A DNA stretch of 34,615 bases. Source: Planctomycetota bacterium. GTDB lineage: Bacteria; Planctomycetota; Phycisphaerae; Phycisphaerales; UBA1924. A program made the position numbers and the translations under genes. Of the stretch, positions 19,513 through 26,009 are shown piece after piece; position 1 is the stretch's first letter, and every line of letters starts with the position of its first letter. The notes under the pieces are model-generated. The model had not been told where the DNA came from. It saw nothing but the letters and a program-made list of their open reading frames with translations, and made no database searches. Location of the stretch: NCBI GenBank assembly GCA_020831805.1, contig JAFIFX010000024.1, forward strand, positions 1-34,615. The letters are read 5' to 3'.

Positions 19513-19620
19513 TCAAGGGCCGGTGAGGTCCTTCGCGCCGGGTTCGGGCGCGTCACACTCTGGGCAGACGGGTGTTGCCGCGCCGGTCAGGTCGTAGGCG
19601 CACTTCAGGCAATATCCGGG
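19513..19620 (-). pseudogene. Orphan zinc-ribbon coding segment
   Basis: The minus strand encodes PGYCLKCAYDLTGAATPVCP followed by ECDAPEPGAKDLTGP and a TGA stop. The CxxCxYDLTG...CPEC pattern is the zinc ribbon found at the start of many planctomycete proteins. The frame is open back into the 3' end of ubiX (stop near 19740), but no ATG, GTG or TTG occurs in it. It is either the remnant of a small gene, or a C-terminal extension of UbiX now out of frame, or a gene with a non-standard start. It lies 53 bp past the ubiX stop. Confidence 0.45.
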
Positions 19621-19673
19621 CGGGGTGGGTGGTCGGGGTGGTCGGCGGGCGCGTGGATGGCTCGCGCGGGTTG

Positions 19674-20336
19674 TTACGCGTGGTCTTCCCAGCGGATTTT
19701 CAGTTCGTGGTCGATCCGCAGCAGGTCGAGAAACTTGCCCGTGACGAAGTCGACGATCTCATCGACCGTCTTCGGGAGCAGGTACAACCCCGGGTTGGTC
19801 GGGCAGATGACGGCGCCGGCCAGGGTCAGGGTCCGCATGTTCTCGATGTCGATCAGGCTCAGGGGGCTCTCGCGGTGGGCGATGATGAGGGGGCGGCGTT
19901 CCTTGAGGGTGACCATGGCGGCGCGGGTGAGCAGGTTGCTGCCCGAGCCAGTGGCGATGGCGCCCAGGGAGGTGGACGAGCAGGGGACGACGACCATGCC
20001 GTCGTGGAGGAAGCTGCCACTGGCGATGACGGCGCCGACATCCTTGTTGGGGTGCAGGGTCAGGCGGGCGCGGTAGGTCTCGGCGTGGTCGGATTCGGCC
20101 AGGTGGGGGCAGAAGGACTCCAGGTTCACCTCGCGGATGTCCAACTCGTCGAAGAGCAGGCGTCGGCCGTACTCGGACACCACCAGATGCATGGCGTGGC
20201 CGCCCAGGAGGATCTGCTCGACGGTGCGGACGGCGTAGGCGGCGCCGGACGCGCCGGAGACGCCCACGACAAAGACCCGGCCCGAGTCGGAGGGAGCGGC
20301 GGCGGGCACGGCGGAACGGGGCACGGACATCGGCAT
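19674..20336 (-). CDS. ubiX: Flavin prenyltransferase UbiX
   Basis: The protein has 220 residues. UbiX makes the prenylated FMN cofactor used by UbiD decarboxylases. The flavin-binding start VFVVGVSGASGAAYAVRTVE (about 21-40), the central SSTSLGAIATGSGSNLLTRA and KERRPLIIAHRESPLSLIDI are all clear, and the C-terminus has VDEIVDFVTGKFLDLL. The first 20 residues are a low-complexity extension. The ATG at 20336 lies 7 nt after TAGGAT on the minus strand with no Shine-Dalgarno sequence; an ATG at 20345 would overlap that hexamer. No ubiD is in the window. An out-of-frame zinc-ribbon sequence follows the stop. Confidence 0.93.
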   Translation of the reverse strand: MPMSVPRSAVPAAAPSDSGRVFVVGVSGASGAAYAVRTVEQILLGGHAMHLVVSEYGRRLLFDELDIREVNLESFCPHLAESDHAETYRARLTLHPNKDVGAVIASGSFLHDGMVVVPCSSTSLGAIATGSGSNLLTRAAMVTLKERRPLIIAHRESPLSLIDIENMRTLTLAGAVICPTNPGLYLLPKTVDEIVDFVTGKFLDLLRIDHELKIRWEDHA

Positions 20337-20343
20337 GACGGGC

Positions 20344-20349
20344 ATCCTA
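20344..20349 (-). promoter_or_regulatory. TAGGAT -10 element, leaderless start of ubiX
   Basis: TAGGAT on the minus strand is followed by gcccgtc (7 nt) and the ATG at 20336. Confidence 0.5.
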
Positions 20350-20413
20350 CGGGTTGGCAAGGGGTTGGGGGCGATTCGCGGCCTTCGGAGCGGTCCCGGG
20401 CCGGCAGGCGGCT

Positions 20414-20419
20414 TAGAGT
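20414..20419 (+). promoter_or_regulatory. TAGAGT -10 element of the lipoprotein-pyrB operon
   Basis: TAGAGT matches the TANNNT form used before other genes here. It lies 53 nt before the lipoprotein ATG, which has its own GGGGAGG ribosome site. Confidence 0.4.
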
Positions 20420-20472
20420 CTGGCGGTGATTATCAACAGGGCGTTGCGACCGACGCCCGGGGAGGTTGACGC

Positions 20473-21201
20473 ATGGGTGCGTTCCGTCTGGTTTCGGTGA
20501 TTGCGGCGGCTGGGATGCTGGGTTTGCCCGGCCTGACCGGCTGCACGAGCTACACCAATGTCCCCGGCCCCGATGCGGCCATCGCCATGCAGGACCCCAA
20601 CGCCCGGCAGGCGTCCCGGGCGGTGCAGGCGGCCCTGGAGTGGACCGTGCGACGGCACCCGGTCGACGGCCCCTTCCTGATCAACCTGCCGGTGGGGACC
20701 TCCACCGAGACGGCCACCACGATCGCCGAGTCCCTCGGGCCGATGGCGCGGGTGCCCGATTCCCAGTCCACCGACCTGCCCGTGTACCACATCCCACGGG
20801 TGTGGATCCGCATGTCGGACGGGAAGGTCGATGTGGTCTATCCGACCAAGGACGGCCTGGGCCGGGAGATCGACCGCGGTGTGACGGTGTGGATGAACGC
20901 CGGCGTGCGCCCGTGGCGGGTGTCGCGCGGGCAGTACTGGAGCCCCGGGACGGTGCCGGTGCCGGAGATCTGGGTGCCGATCCCGGCCGAGGAGCTGCGG
21001 GCGCAGGCCGAGGCCGAGCGTGCGGCGGCGCGGGAGGCCCGCCAGGCGGCGGCCACGGAGCGTCGAGCCCGGCCCGAGCCCGCCGAGCCGGCCCCCGAAC
21101 GCGACGAGCCCGAGCCGCGGCCCGCGCCCGAACCCGTCCCGCCGCCCGCCGACGACCCCGGCACGGTGTACCGCGAGGTGCCCCCCGGCGGCGGGGACTG
21201 A
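20473..21201 (+). CDS. Predicted lipoprotein of unknown function
   Basis: The protein has 242 residues. The signal peptide ends in the lipobox LTGC (Cys 24), so the mature protein should be lipid-anchored. Residues ~40-175 form an ordered domain (ALEWTVRRHPVDGPFLINLP, LPVYHIPRVWIRMSDGKVDV), and the last ~65 residues are a charged Ala/Glu/Arg then Pro-rich tail. I recognise no family. GGGGAGG lies 6 nt before the ATG. The stop is only 3 bp before the pyrB start, so the two genes are almost certainly co-transcribed, with no evident functional reason. Confidence 0.8.
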   Translation: MGAFRLVSVIAAAGMLGLPGLTGCTSYTNVPGPDAAIAMQDPNARQASRAVQAALEWTVRRHPVDGPFLINLPVGTSTETATTIAESLGPMARVPDSQSTDLPVYHIPRVWIRMSDGKVDVVYPTKDGLGREIDRGVTVWMNAGVRPWRVSRGQYWSPGTVPVPEIWVPIPAEELRAQAEAERAAAREARQAAATERRARPEPAEPAPERDEPEPRPAPEPVPPPADDPGTVYREVPPGGGD

Positions 21202-21204
21202 TCG

Positions 21205-22122
21205 ATGTGGGACGGCCCGCACCTGCTGACCACGCATGACCCCGACGGGGACGAGGTTCGCGCCCTGCTCGAGCGGGCGCGGGAGGAGTCGTTCGAGCCG
21301 GACGCGCTGGCCGGCCGCGCGGTGGCGACAGTCTTTTTCGAGGATTCGACGCGGACGCGGGTGAGTTTCTCGCTGGCCGGTCAGCGGCTGGGGGCCCGGG
21401 TTGTGGACTGGTCCAGCCGCGGGTCGTCGATCTCGAAGGGCGAGACGATGACGGACACCTTCTGGACGATCGAGTCGATGGGGTTCGACATCGTGGTGGT
21501 GCGGCACGGCGAGAGCGGCGCGGCGCGGCTGCTGGCGGACCACGCGCACTGCGCGGTGATCAACGCCGGCGACGGCACGCACCAGCACCCGACGCAGGCA
21601 CTCACCGACGCGCTGGCCCTCGGCGAGGCGCTGGGGCGCGAGCAGGGATGGGACTTTTCGGGGCTGCGCGTGGCGATTGTGGGCGATTGCGTGTCGTCTC
21701 GGGTGGCCCGCTCGAACGCCGGGCTGCTGGGCGTGCTCGGGGCGGCGGTCACGCTGGTGGGGCCGGAGCCGATGGCGCCGGCGGCGCTCGGCGAGGCGCT
21801 GGGCTGCGCGGTGTCGCACGATCTCGACGCGGAGATCGGGCGGGCTGACGCGGTGATGACCCTGCGCATGCAGCTCGAACGCGGGGCCGGCACGCTGCTG
21901 CCGGAAGGCTACGACTACCGGGCGGGCTTCGCGCTGACGCGCGAGCGGGCCGAGCGGATGAAGCCCGGCGCGGTCGTGATGCACCCCGGGCCGATGAACC
22001 GCGGGGTGGAGATCGACGGCGCGGTCGCCGACGGGCCGCGGTCGCTGATCCGCAAGCAGGTCGCGGCGGGCGTGCGGGTGCGGATGGCGGTGCTGGAAGA
22101 GGCGATGCGGCGTTCGGGATGA
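21205..22122 (+). CDS. pyrB: Aspartate carbamoyltransferase catalytic subunit
   Basis: The enzyme joins carbamoyl phosphate and aspartate in pyrimidine synthesis. The 305 residues hold the carbamoyl-phosphate motif FFEDSTRTRVSFSLAGQRLG (STRTR at 48-52), GDGTHQHPTQALTDALAL, LRVAIVGDCVSSRVARSN, the aspartate-binding MTLRMQLERG and MHPGPMNRGVEID. Length matches the bacterial catalytic chain. The ATG at 21205 lies 3 bp after the lipoprotein stop and has no ribosome site of its own beyond the GGCGGGG at the upstream gene's end, so it depends on coupling. A hairpin follows the stop. No pyrC or pyrI is adjacent. Confidence 0.96.
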   Translation: MWDGPHLLTTHDPDGDEVRALLERAREESFEPDALAGRAVATVFFEDSTRTRVSFSLAGQRLGARVVDWSSRGSSISKGETMTDTFWTIESMGFDIVVVRHGESGAARLLADHAHCAVINAGDGTHQHPTQALTDALALGEALGREQGWDFSGLRVAIVGDCVSSRVARSNAGLLGVLGAAVTLVGPEPMAPAALGEALGCAVSHDLDAEIGRADAVMTLRMQLERGAGTLLPEGYDYRAGFALTRERAERMKPGAVVMHPGPMNRGVEIDGAVADGPRSLIRKQVAAGVRVRMAVLEEAMRRSG

Positions 22123-22126
22123 GGAA

Positions 22127-22154
22127 CACCGGTTGCCCTTCGGGTCAACCGGTG
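22127..22154 (+). terminator. Hairpin after pyrB
   Basis: The perfect arms caccggttg and caaccggtg (22127-22135 with 22146-22154) enclose a second small stem ccc-ttc-ggg. There is no T-run, so it may be a weak or Rho-assisted terminator. It starts 4 bp after the pyrB stop. Confidence 0.5.
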
Positions 22155-22192
22155 GCGCCCGTCGTCGGAGCACCCGTTGAGCGGGTTGCGCC

Positions 22193-22198
22193 TACCCT
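22193..22198 (+). promoter_or_regulatory. TACCCT -10 element, leaderless start of gmk
   Basis: TACCCT is followed by cgaccc (6 nt) and the gmk ATG at 22205, closely matching the surE arrangement. Confidence 0.5.
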
Positions 22199-22204
22199 CG
22201 ACCC

Positions 22205-22840
22205 ATGAGCCCCGGCCACCCGCGACTGCCCACCGACACCGACGACGGGATGCTGCTGGTCATCTCCGGCCCCTCCGGCGTCGGCAAGACCACCATCACC
22301 CGCGCGGTCGAGCGGTCCATCCCGGGGTCGGTGTTCTCGGTCAGCGCGACGACGCGGGCGAAGACCGACGCGGATGTGGAGGGCGTGGATTACCACTTCG
22401 TGGACGAGGCGCGGTTCGACGGGATGGTGCGCGAGGGGGCGTTCCTGGAGTGGGCGGGGGTGTTCGGCAAGCGCTACGGCACGCCGCGGGCGTGGGTGGA
22501 GGAGCAGCTCTCGCGCGGGCGGCTGGTGATCCTGGAGATCGATGTCGAGGGGGCCAAGCAGGTGAAGAGCGCGATGCCCCAGGCGTTCGGCGTGTTCGTC
22601 CTGCCGCCGAGCGAGGCCGAGCTGCTGCGCCGCCTGCACAGCCGCAAGCGGGAGGACGAGGCCCTGATCCAGAAGCGGTTCGCCGAAGCACAACGCGAGA
22701 TCGGCGAGGCGCAGCGCTGCGGCGCGTACGACGCGTTCATCGTGAACGACGACCTGGACCGCGCGATCGCCGAGGCGGTCTCGACAGTCAAGGCGGCGCG
22801 GGCGGCCCGCGCGGGGCGCGGAGAAAAGCCCGGGGTCTAA
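22205..22840 (+). CDS. gmk: Guanylate kinase
   Basis: The enzyme phosphorylates GMP to GDP. The 211 residues hold the P-loop GPSGVGKT (22-29), the GMP-binding region with SVSATTRAKTDADVEGVDYH and FVDEARFDGMV, ILEIDVEGAKQVK, and the lid FVLPPSEAELLRRLHSRKRE. SATTRAKTDADVEGVDYHF differs slightly from the usual TTRxPRPGEVDGxDYxF. The ATG at 22205 is preferred because of the TACCCT hexamer 6 nt upstream; an internal ATG at 22250 would also leave the P-loop intact. The stop codon lies in the loop of a strong hairpin. Confidence 0.95.
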   Translation: MSPGHPRLPTDTDDGMLLVISGPSGVGKTTITRAVERSIPGSVFSVSATTRAKTDADVEGVDYHFVDEARFDGMVREGAFLEWAGVFGKRYGTPRAWVEEQLSRGRLVILEIDVEGAKQVKSAMPQAFGVFVLPPSEAELLRRLHSRKREDEALIQKRFAEAQREIGEAQRCGAYDAFIVNDDLDRAIAEAVSTVKAARAARAGRGEKPGV

Positions 22841-22854
22841 AGACCGCCGGGCTT
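22826..22854. terminator. Shared terminator hairpin of gmk and the convergent H1/NTF2 gene
   Basis: The stem aagcccgg-ggtc pairs with gacc-g-ccgggctt around a taaa loop that contains the gmk stop codon. On the minus strand TTTT (complement of 22824-22827) follows the hairpin, so it works best as a terminator for the gene ending at 22908. Confidence 0.6.
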
Positions 22855-22907
22855 CCGTCGGGCCTGGCTGCGGCAACCGCACCGCGGGGCTGAAAACGCC
22901 GGAACGC

Positions 22908-23510
22908 TCACATCCCGGCGTACATGAACTCTTCTTGGACGATCTTGCCGTTCTTGACGGTGTAGACGCCGACCTCACGCATCTGCATGCGGGGGAAGGA
23001 GCCGTCCTTGGCCTCGATCTCCATGTCGTAGACGACCGAGAAACCCGTCGCGCCGGCGAAGGGGCCGGTGGCGCGGCAGGCGTAGACGGTGTGGGCGTCC
23101 ATCCAGGCGCGGCACTTGGCGTCGACGGCCTTGCGGCCGGACCAGGCCTGGCCGTCGCCCTCGATCGAGATGAACTTGGGGTGGAAGTAGTTGCGCCACA
23201 ACTCCATGTCGGAGACGGCCATGGCGTTGACATGATCGACGACGATCTTGCCGAGTTCCGCGGGGGTGCGGCCGCGCCCGGAGGTGACGCGCTTGGGCTT
23301 GAGGAGCTGGGCGGCGGGCTTGCGGGCGGACTTCTTGGTGGTTTTCCTGGCGGCCTTCTTACCGGGCTTCTTGCCGGCTTTGTTCGCGGCCTTCGCGGCG
23401 TTCTTCTTGGCGGCCTTCTTTGCTGATTTCTTGGCTGATTTCTTCGCCGGCTTCCTGGCGGCCTTCTTGGTGGTCTTCTTCGCGGTCTTGCGGGCGGCTT
23501 TCTTGGCCAT
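22908..23510 (-). CDS. Fusion of an H1-like Lys-rich tail with an NTF2-like domain
   Basis: The protein has 200 residues. Residues 1-66 are KKAAKK/ARKTTKK repeats like the H1-like nucleoid protein at 147-725, though Lys-rich rather than Arg-rich. Residues ~82-200 form an NTF2/SnoaL-type domain: TPAELGKIVVDHVNAMAVSD, MELWRNYFHPKFISIEGDGQ, AVDAKCRAWMDAHTVYACRA, GFSVVYDMEIEAKDG and TVKNGKIVQEEFMYAGM. The whole is one frame with AAGGA 8 nt before the ATG. An upstream promoter TTGACA-N17-TTGGCT fits. The tail should bind DNA, so the domain may act at the nucleoid; this is inference. It is convergent with gmk. Confidence 0.85.
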   Translation of the reverse strand: MAKKAARKTAKKTTKKAARKPAKKSAKKSAKKAAKKNAAKAANKAGKKPGKKAARKTTKKSARKPAAQLLKPKRVTSGRGRTPAELGKIVVDHVNAMAVSDMELWRNYFHPKFISIEGDGQAWSGRKAVDAKCRAWMDAHTVYACRATGPFAGATGFSVVYDMEIEAKDGSFPRMQMREVGVYTVKNGKIVQEEFMYAGM

Positions 23511-23593
23511 GGGGTGGGGTCCTTGTGGTGGCGTGTTCCGGCATCGCGCCGGTGTGGGCGCGTGGTGCACCGGCTCCGGCCGGTGGGTGCAAG

Positions 23594-23622
23594 AGCCAAG
23601 GACGGCATTGGCGGGTTGTCAA
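23594..23622 (-). promoter_or_regulatory. Promoter of the H1/NTF2 fusion gene
   Basis: On the minus strand a perfect TTGACA -35 (23617-23622) is 17 bp from TTGGCT (23594-23599). It would give a leader of about 75 nt before the ATG at 23510 and lies between the mrp stop and this gene. Confidence 0.5.
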
Positions 23623-23638
23623 CAGCGGCGGCGCCGGC

Positions 23639-24820
23639 TTACCGCACGGTCAGCGACGGGCGGGACTTGCCCTGCTTGAGGCTCGCCAGATTCACCTGGC
23701 CTTCGAGGTTGCGGACGAGGGTTTCCAGGGCCTTGGGCAGCGCGGGGCCGCCGGCGGCCGCCGGGTCGAAGTTGCCGAGGGGGTCGCCGGAATCCGAGTT
23801 CTTGCGCAGGGCCATGTTGATCGGCACGGAGCCCAAGAAGGGCAGGCCGAGGCGCTGGGCCATCTTCTCCGCCCCGCCGCGGCCGAAGATGTCGTATTCC
23901 TTCCCATCATCGCCGATGAAGAAGCTCATGTTCTCCACCACGCCGAGGACCTCGACGCCGAGCTGCTGGAACATCTTGGCGGCGCGGACGGCGTCGTCCT
24001 GAGCGACCTTCTGGGGCGTGCAGACGATCACCGCCCCGGTGAGTTTGAGCGACTGGGCCATGGTCAGGGGCACATCCCCGGTGCCGGGGGGCAGGTCGAT
24101 GACGAGGTAGTCGAGCTCGCCCCAACTGGTGCGTTCGGTGAGCTGGGTGAAGGCGCCGTGGGCCATCGGGCCGCGCCAGATCAGCGGCTTTTCCGGGTCG
24201 ACGAGCTTGCCCATGGTGACGGCCTTGACGCCGTGGACATGGAAGGGCTGGAGCGCGCCGTCCAGGACGGTCTGGTCGAGGGCGTCAAGACCGAGCATCG
24301 TGGGCAGGGAGGGCCCGTAAATGTCGCCGTCGAGCAGGCCGACGGCGTGCCCCTGTCGGGCCAGACCGACGGCGAGGTTGACCGAGACGGTCGACTTGCC
24401 GACGCCGCCCTTGCCCGCGCCGACGGCGATGATGTGGCGGACGCCGTCGATGCCGGAGGCGGACGCCTGCTGGGTGGGTTGGGCGGCCTGCCTGGGCTCG
24501 GACGCGGGCGGCTCGCCGGCGCCGAAGCGGGCGACGGTCTTGCCGGCGTGGTTGATGAACTCGACGCCGAGGACGACCTGCTCCTCGCCGGAGGCCATGG
24601 CGGCGGCCTTGACAACCTGCTCGACCTTGCGGGCCAGGGACTGCATGGTCTCGGGAGAGGGGTCGGGGTCCTTCGGGCCGGAGACGAGGCTGAGCTTGAT
24701 CGAGGCGTGCTGGTCGCAGGCGGCCACGCCGACGACGCAGCCGCGAGCGACGAGGTCGCCGCCTTCGGGGTGGGGCACGCGGGTGAGCCACTGGCGGATC
24801 TGGTCTTTGCTCAGGCCCAT
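23639..24820 (-). CDS. Mrp/ApbC family P-loop ATPase (iron-sulphur carrier type)
   Basis: The protein has 393 residues. An N-terminal region (1-~100) has the MIP18/DUF59-like layout, then a Gln/Ala-rich linker, then the Mrp ATPase: deviant Walker A KGGVGKST (137-144), GLLDGDIYGPSLPTMLGL, the IWRGPM segment, YLVIDLPPGTGDVPLTMAQS and VVENMSFF. Mrp proteins carry or insert Fe-S clusters, and NuoD/NuoF nearby belong to a cluster-rich complex. The usual CxxC after ENMSxF is replaced by IGDD, so cluster binding through that pair is not possible; related proteins lacking it are known in other groups. GGAGG lies 6-10 nt before the ATG at 24820. Confidence 0.9.
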   Translation of the reverse strand: MGLSKDQIRQWLTRVPHPEGGDLVARGCVVGVAACDQHASIKLSLVSGPKDPDPSPETMQSLARKVEQVVKAAAMASGEEQVVLGVEFINHAGKTVARFGAGEPPASEPRQAAQPTQQASASGIDGVRHIIAVGAGKGGVGKSTVSVNLAVGLARQGHAVGLLDGDIYGPSLPTMLGLDALDQTVLDGALQPFHVHGVKAVTMGKLVDPEKPLIWRGPMAHGAFTQLTERTSWGELDYLVIDLPPGTGDVPLTMAQSLKLTGAVIVCTPQKVAQDDAVRAAKMFQQLGVEVLGVVENMSFFIGDDGKEYDIFGRGGAEKMAQRLGLPFLGSVPINMALRKNSDSGDPLGNFDPAAAGGPALPKALETLVRNLEGQVNLASLKQGKSRPSLTVR

Positions 24821-24924
24821 GGGGGGTCCTCCGATCGGTCGGGGTGTGGGGCTGGGAAGGGCCCCGGGGGTCCCAGAAGGGGTTTCGTGGCGCGGTTTCG
24901 CGGCGATTCCGGGGCCCTGTTGGG

Positions 24925-24930
24925 ATGGTA
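24925..24930 (-). promoter_or_regulatory. Possible -10 element (TACCAT) of the Mrp gene
   Basis: TACCAT on the minus strand would give a leader of about 100 nt before the ATG at 24820. The remainder of 24821-25024 is GC-rich with no other clear signal. Confidence 0.25.
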
Positions 24931-25024
24931 GGGGCGTCCCCGCGTTCGCCCGCGTGCAATCGGGGCCGGGCCGCCGGCGTTGGGCTGGCAGCCGCGGGAC
25001 ACTCGCCCGCACAAGGAGACCACC

Positions 25025-25936
25025 ATGCGAAACCCCACCCCGATGATCGCCGCCGCGACGCTCCTGCTCGCCGCCGGATCGGCCCTCGCCCACCAGCCCC
25101 AGCGCGAACGCCAGCAGGCACGCGAGGCGGACCGCACCGTGCTGCGCGGGCCGCAGGTCGACGCACAAACCCAGGACGCGGGCCGCCCGGACAAGGAAGG
25201 CGACGAGGCCATGTCGCCCCGGCGCGTCGAACTGCCCTTCTCCGTCTATGTCGCGCACCTGCGCTCGCTCGAGCGCGGCGAGGACGAGAGCCTCCGCCTG
25301 ACCCCGGAGCAGGCACGGCAGGTCCGGACCCTCGCCCAGGAGCACCGCGAGGCAATGCGGGAGTTCATGGAAGAGCACCGCGAGACGATCCGCGAGCTGC
25401 GCCAGATCTCCGGCGAGCGTGCGGAAGGCTGGCAGAACCAGCGACCGAATCAGGAACGCCCGAACCAGCAGCGCCCCAACCAGCGACGCGACGCGGACGG
25501 TGAGAACCGGCCGCAGCGGGACGCCGATCGCCCCCAGCGGATGCGCGACCGCGAGCAGACCCGCGACACGATGCAGCCGGCCGATCGCGAGCAGCGTCGG
25601 CAGGCGGGCGAGACCCACACGCCCGAGCAGCGCGCCGAGGCCCGCGACAAGCTGCACGCTCTGATGGCCAGCGCGCCGGGGGACAAGGCCATGCGCGAGA
25701 AGCTGATGGGCGTCCTGACCGATGCCCAGCGCGAGCGCGTCGAGGCGGCCATCGCCGCACGCATCCGGATGCAGCGCGCCGGGGAGGGCGAAGGACGCCC
25801 GGACGCCCGTCCGGGTCAGCGCCCCGAGGCCCGGCCGGCCCAGCGCCCCGGCGCCCGCCCGGCGGACGCGCAGCCCGCGCAACGACCCGCCCAGCGTGAA
25901 CGACGCGAAGGACGCCCCGGCCGCGACGGCGGCTGA
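25025..25936 (+). CDS. Secreted Arg/Gln-rich protein with LTxxQ motifs (CpxP/Spy-like)
   Basis: The protein has 303 residues. A signal peptide (about 1-22, LLLAAGSALA) is followed by two LTxxQ-type helical units: LRLTPEQARQVRTLAQEHRE near residue 97 and LMGVLTDAQRERVEAAI near 230. Between and after them are long Arg/Gln/Asn/Pro-rich stretches with imperfect repeats (NQERPNQQRPNQRR; RPGQRPEARPAQRPGARPA). LTxxQ proteins of the CpxP/Spy group are periplasmic chaperones or stress sensors; this one is only loosely related. AAGGAG lies 7 nt before the ATG. A strong terminator follows. Divergent from the Mrp gene. Confidence 0.78.
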   Translation: MRNPTPMIAAATLLLAAGSALAHQPQRERQQAREADRTVLRGPQVDAQTQDAGRPDKEGDEAMSPRRVELPFSVYVAHLRSLERGEDESLRLTPEQARQVRTLAQEHREAMREFMEEHRETIRELRQISGERAEGWQNQRPNQERPNQQRPNQRRDADGENRPQRDADRPQRMRDREQTRDTMQPADREQRRQAGETHTPEQRAEARDKLHALMASAPGDKAMREKLMGVLTDAQRERVEAAIAARIRMQRAGEGEGRPDARPGQRPEARPAQRPGARPADAQPAQRPAQRERREGRPGRDGG

Positions 25937-25963
25937 TCGGGAACGACATCTGGTGACCGCGTC

Positions 25964-25999
25964 ACGCCCCGGGGTCCGCCCCGGGGCGTGGTCGCTTTT
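25964..25999 (+). terminator. Terminator of the LTxxQ gene
   Basis: A perfect 11-bp stem (acgccccgggg / ccccggggcgt) with a tccg loop at 25964-25989 is followed by ggtcgc and then TTTT. It lies 27 bp past the stop at 25936 and 11 bp before the end of the convergent kinase gene. Confidence 0.75.
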
Positions 26000-26009
26000 G
26001 CATGGTGCT

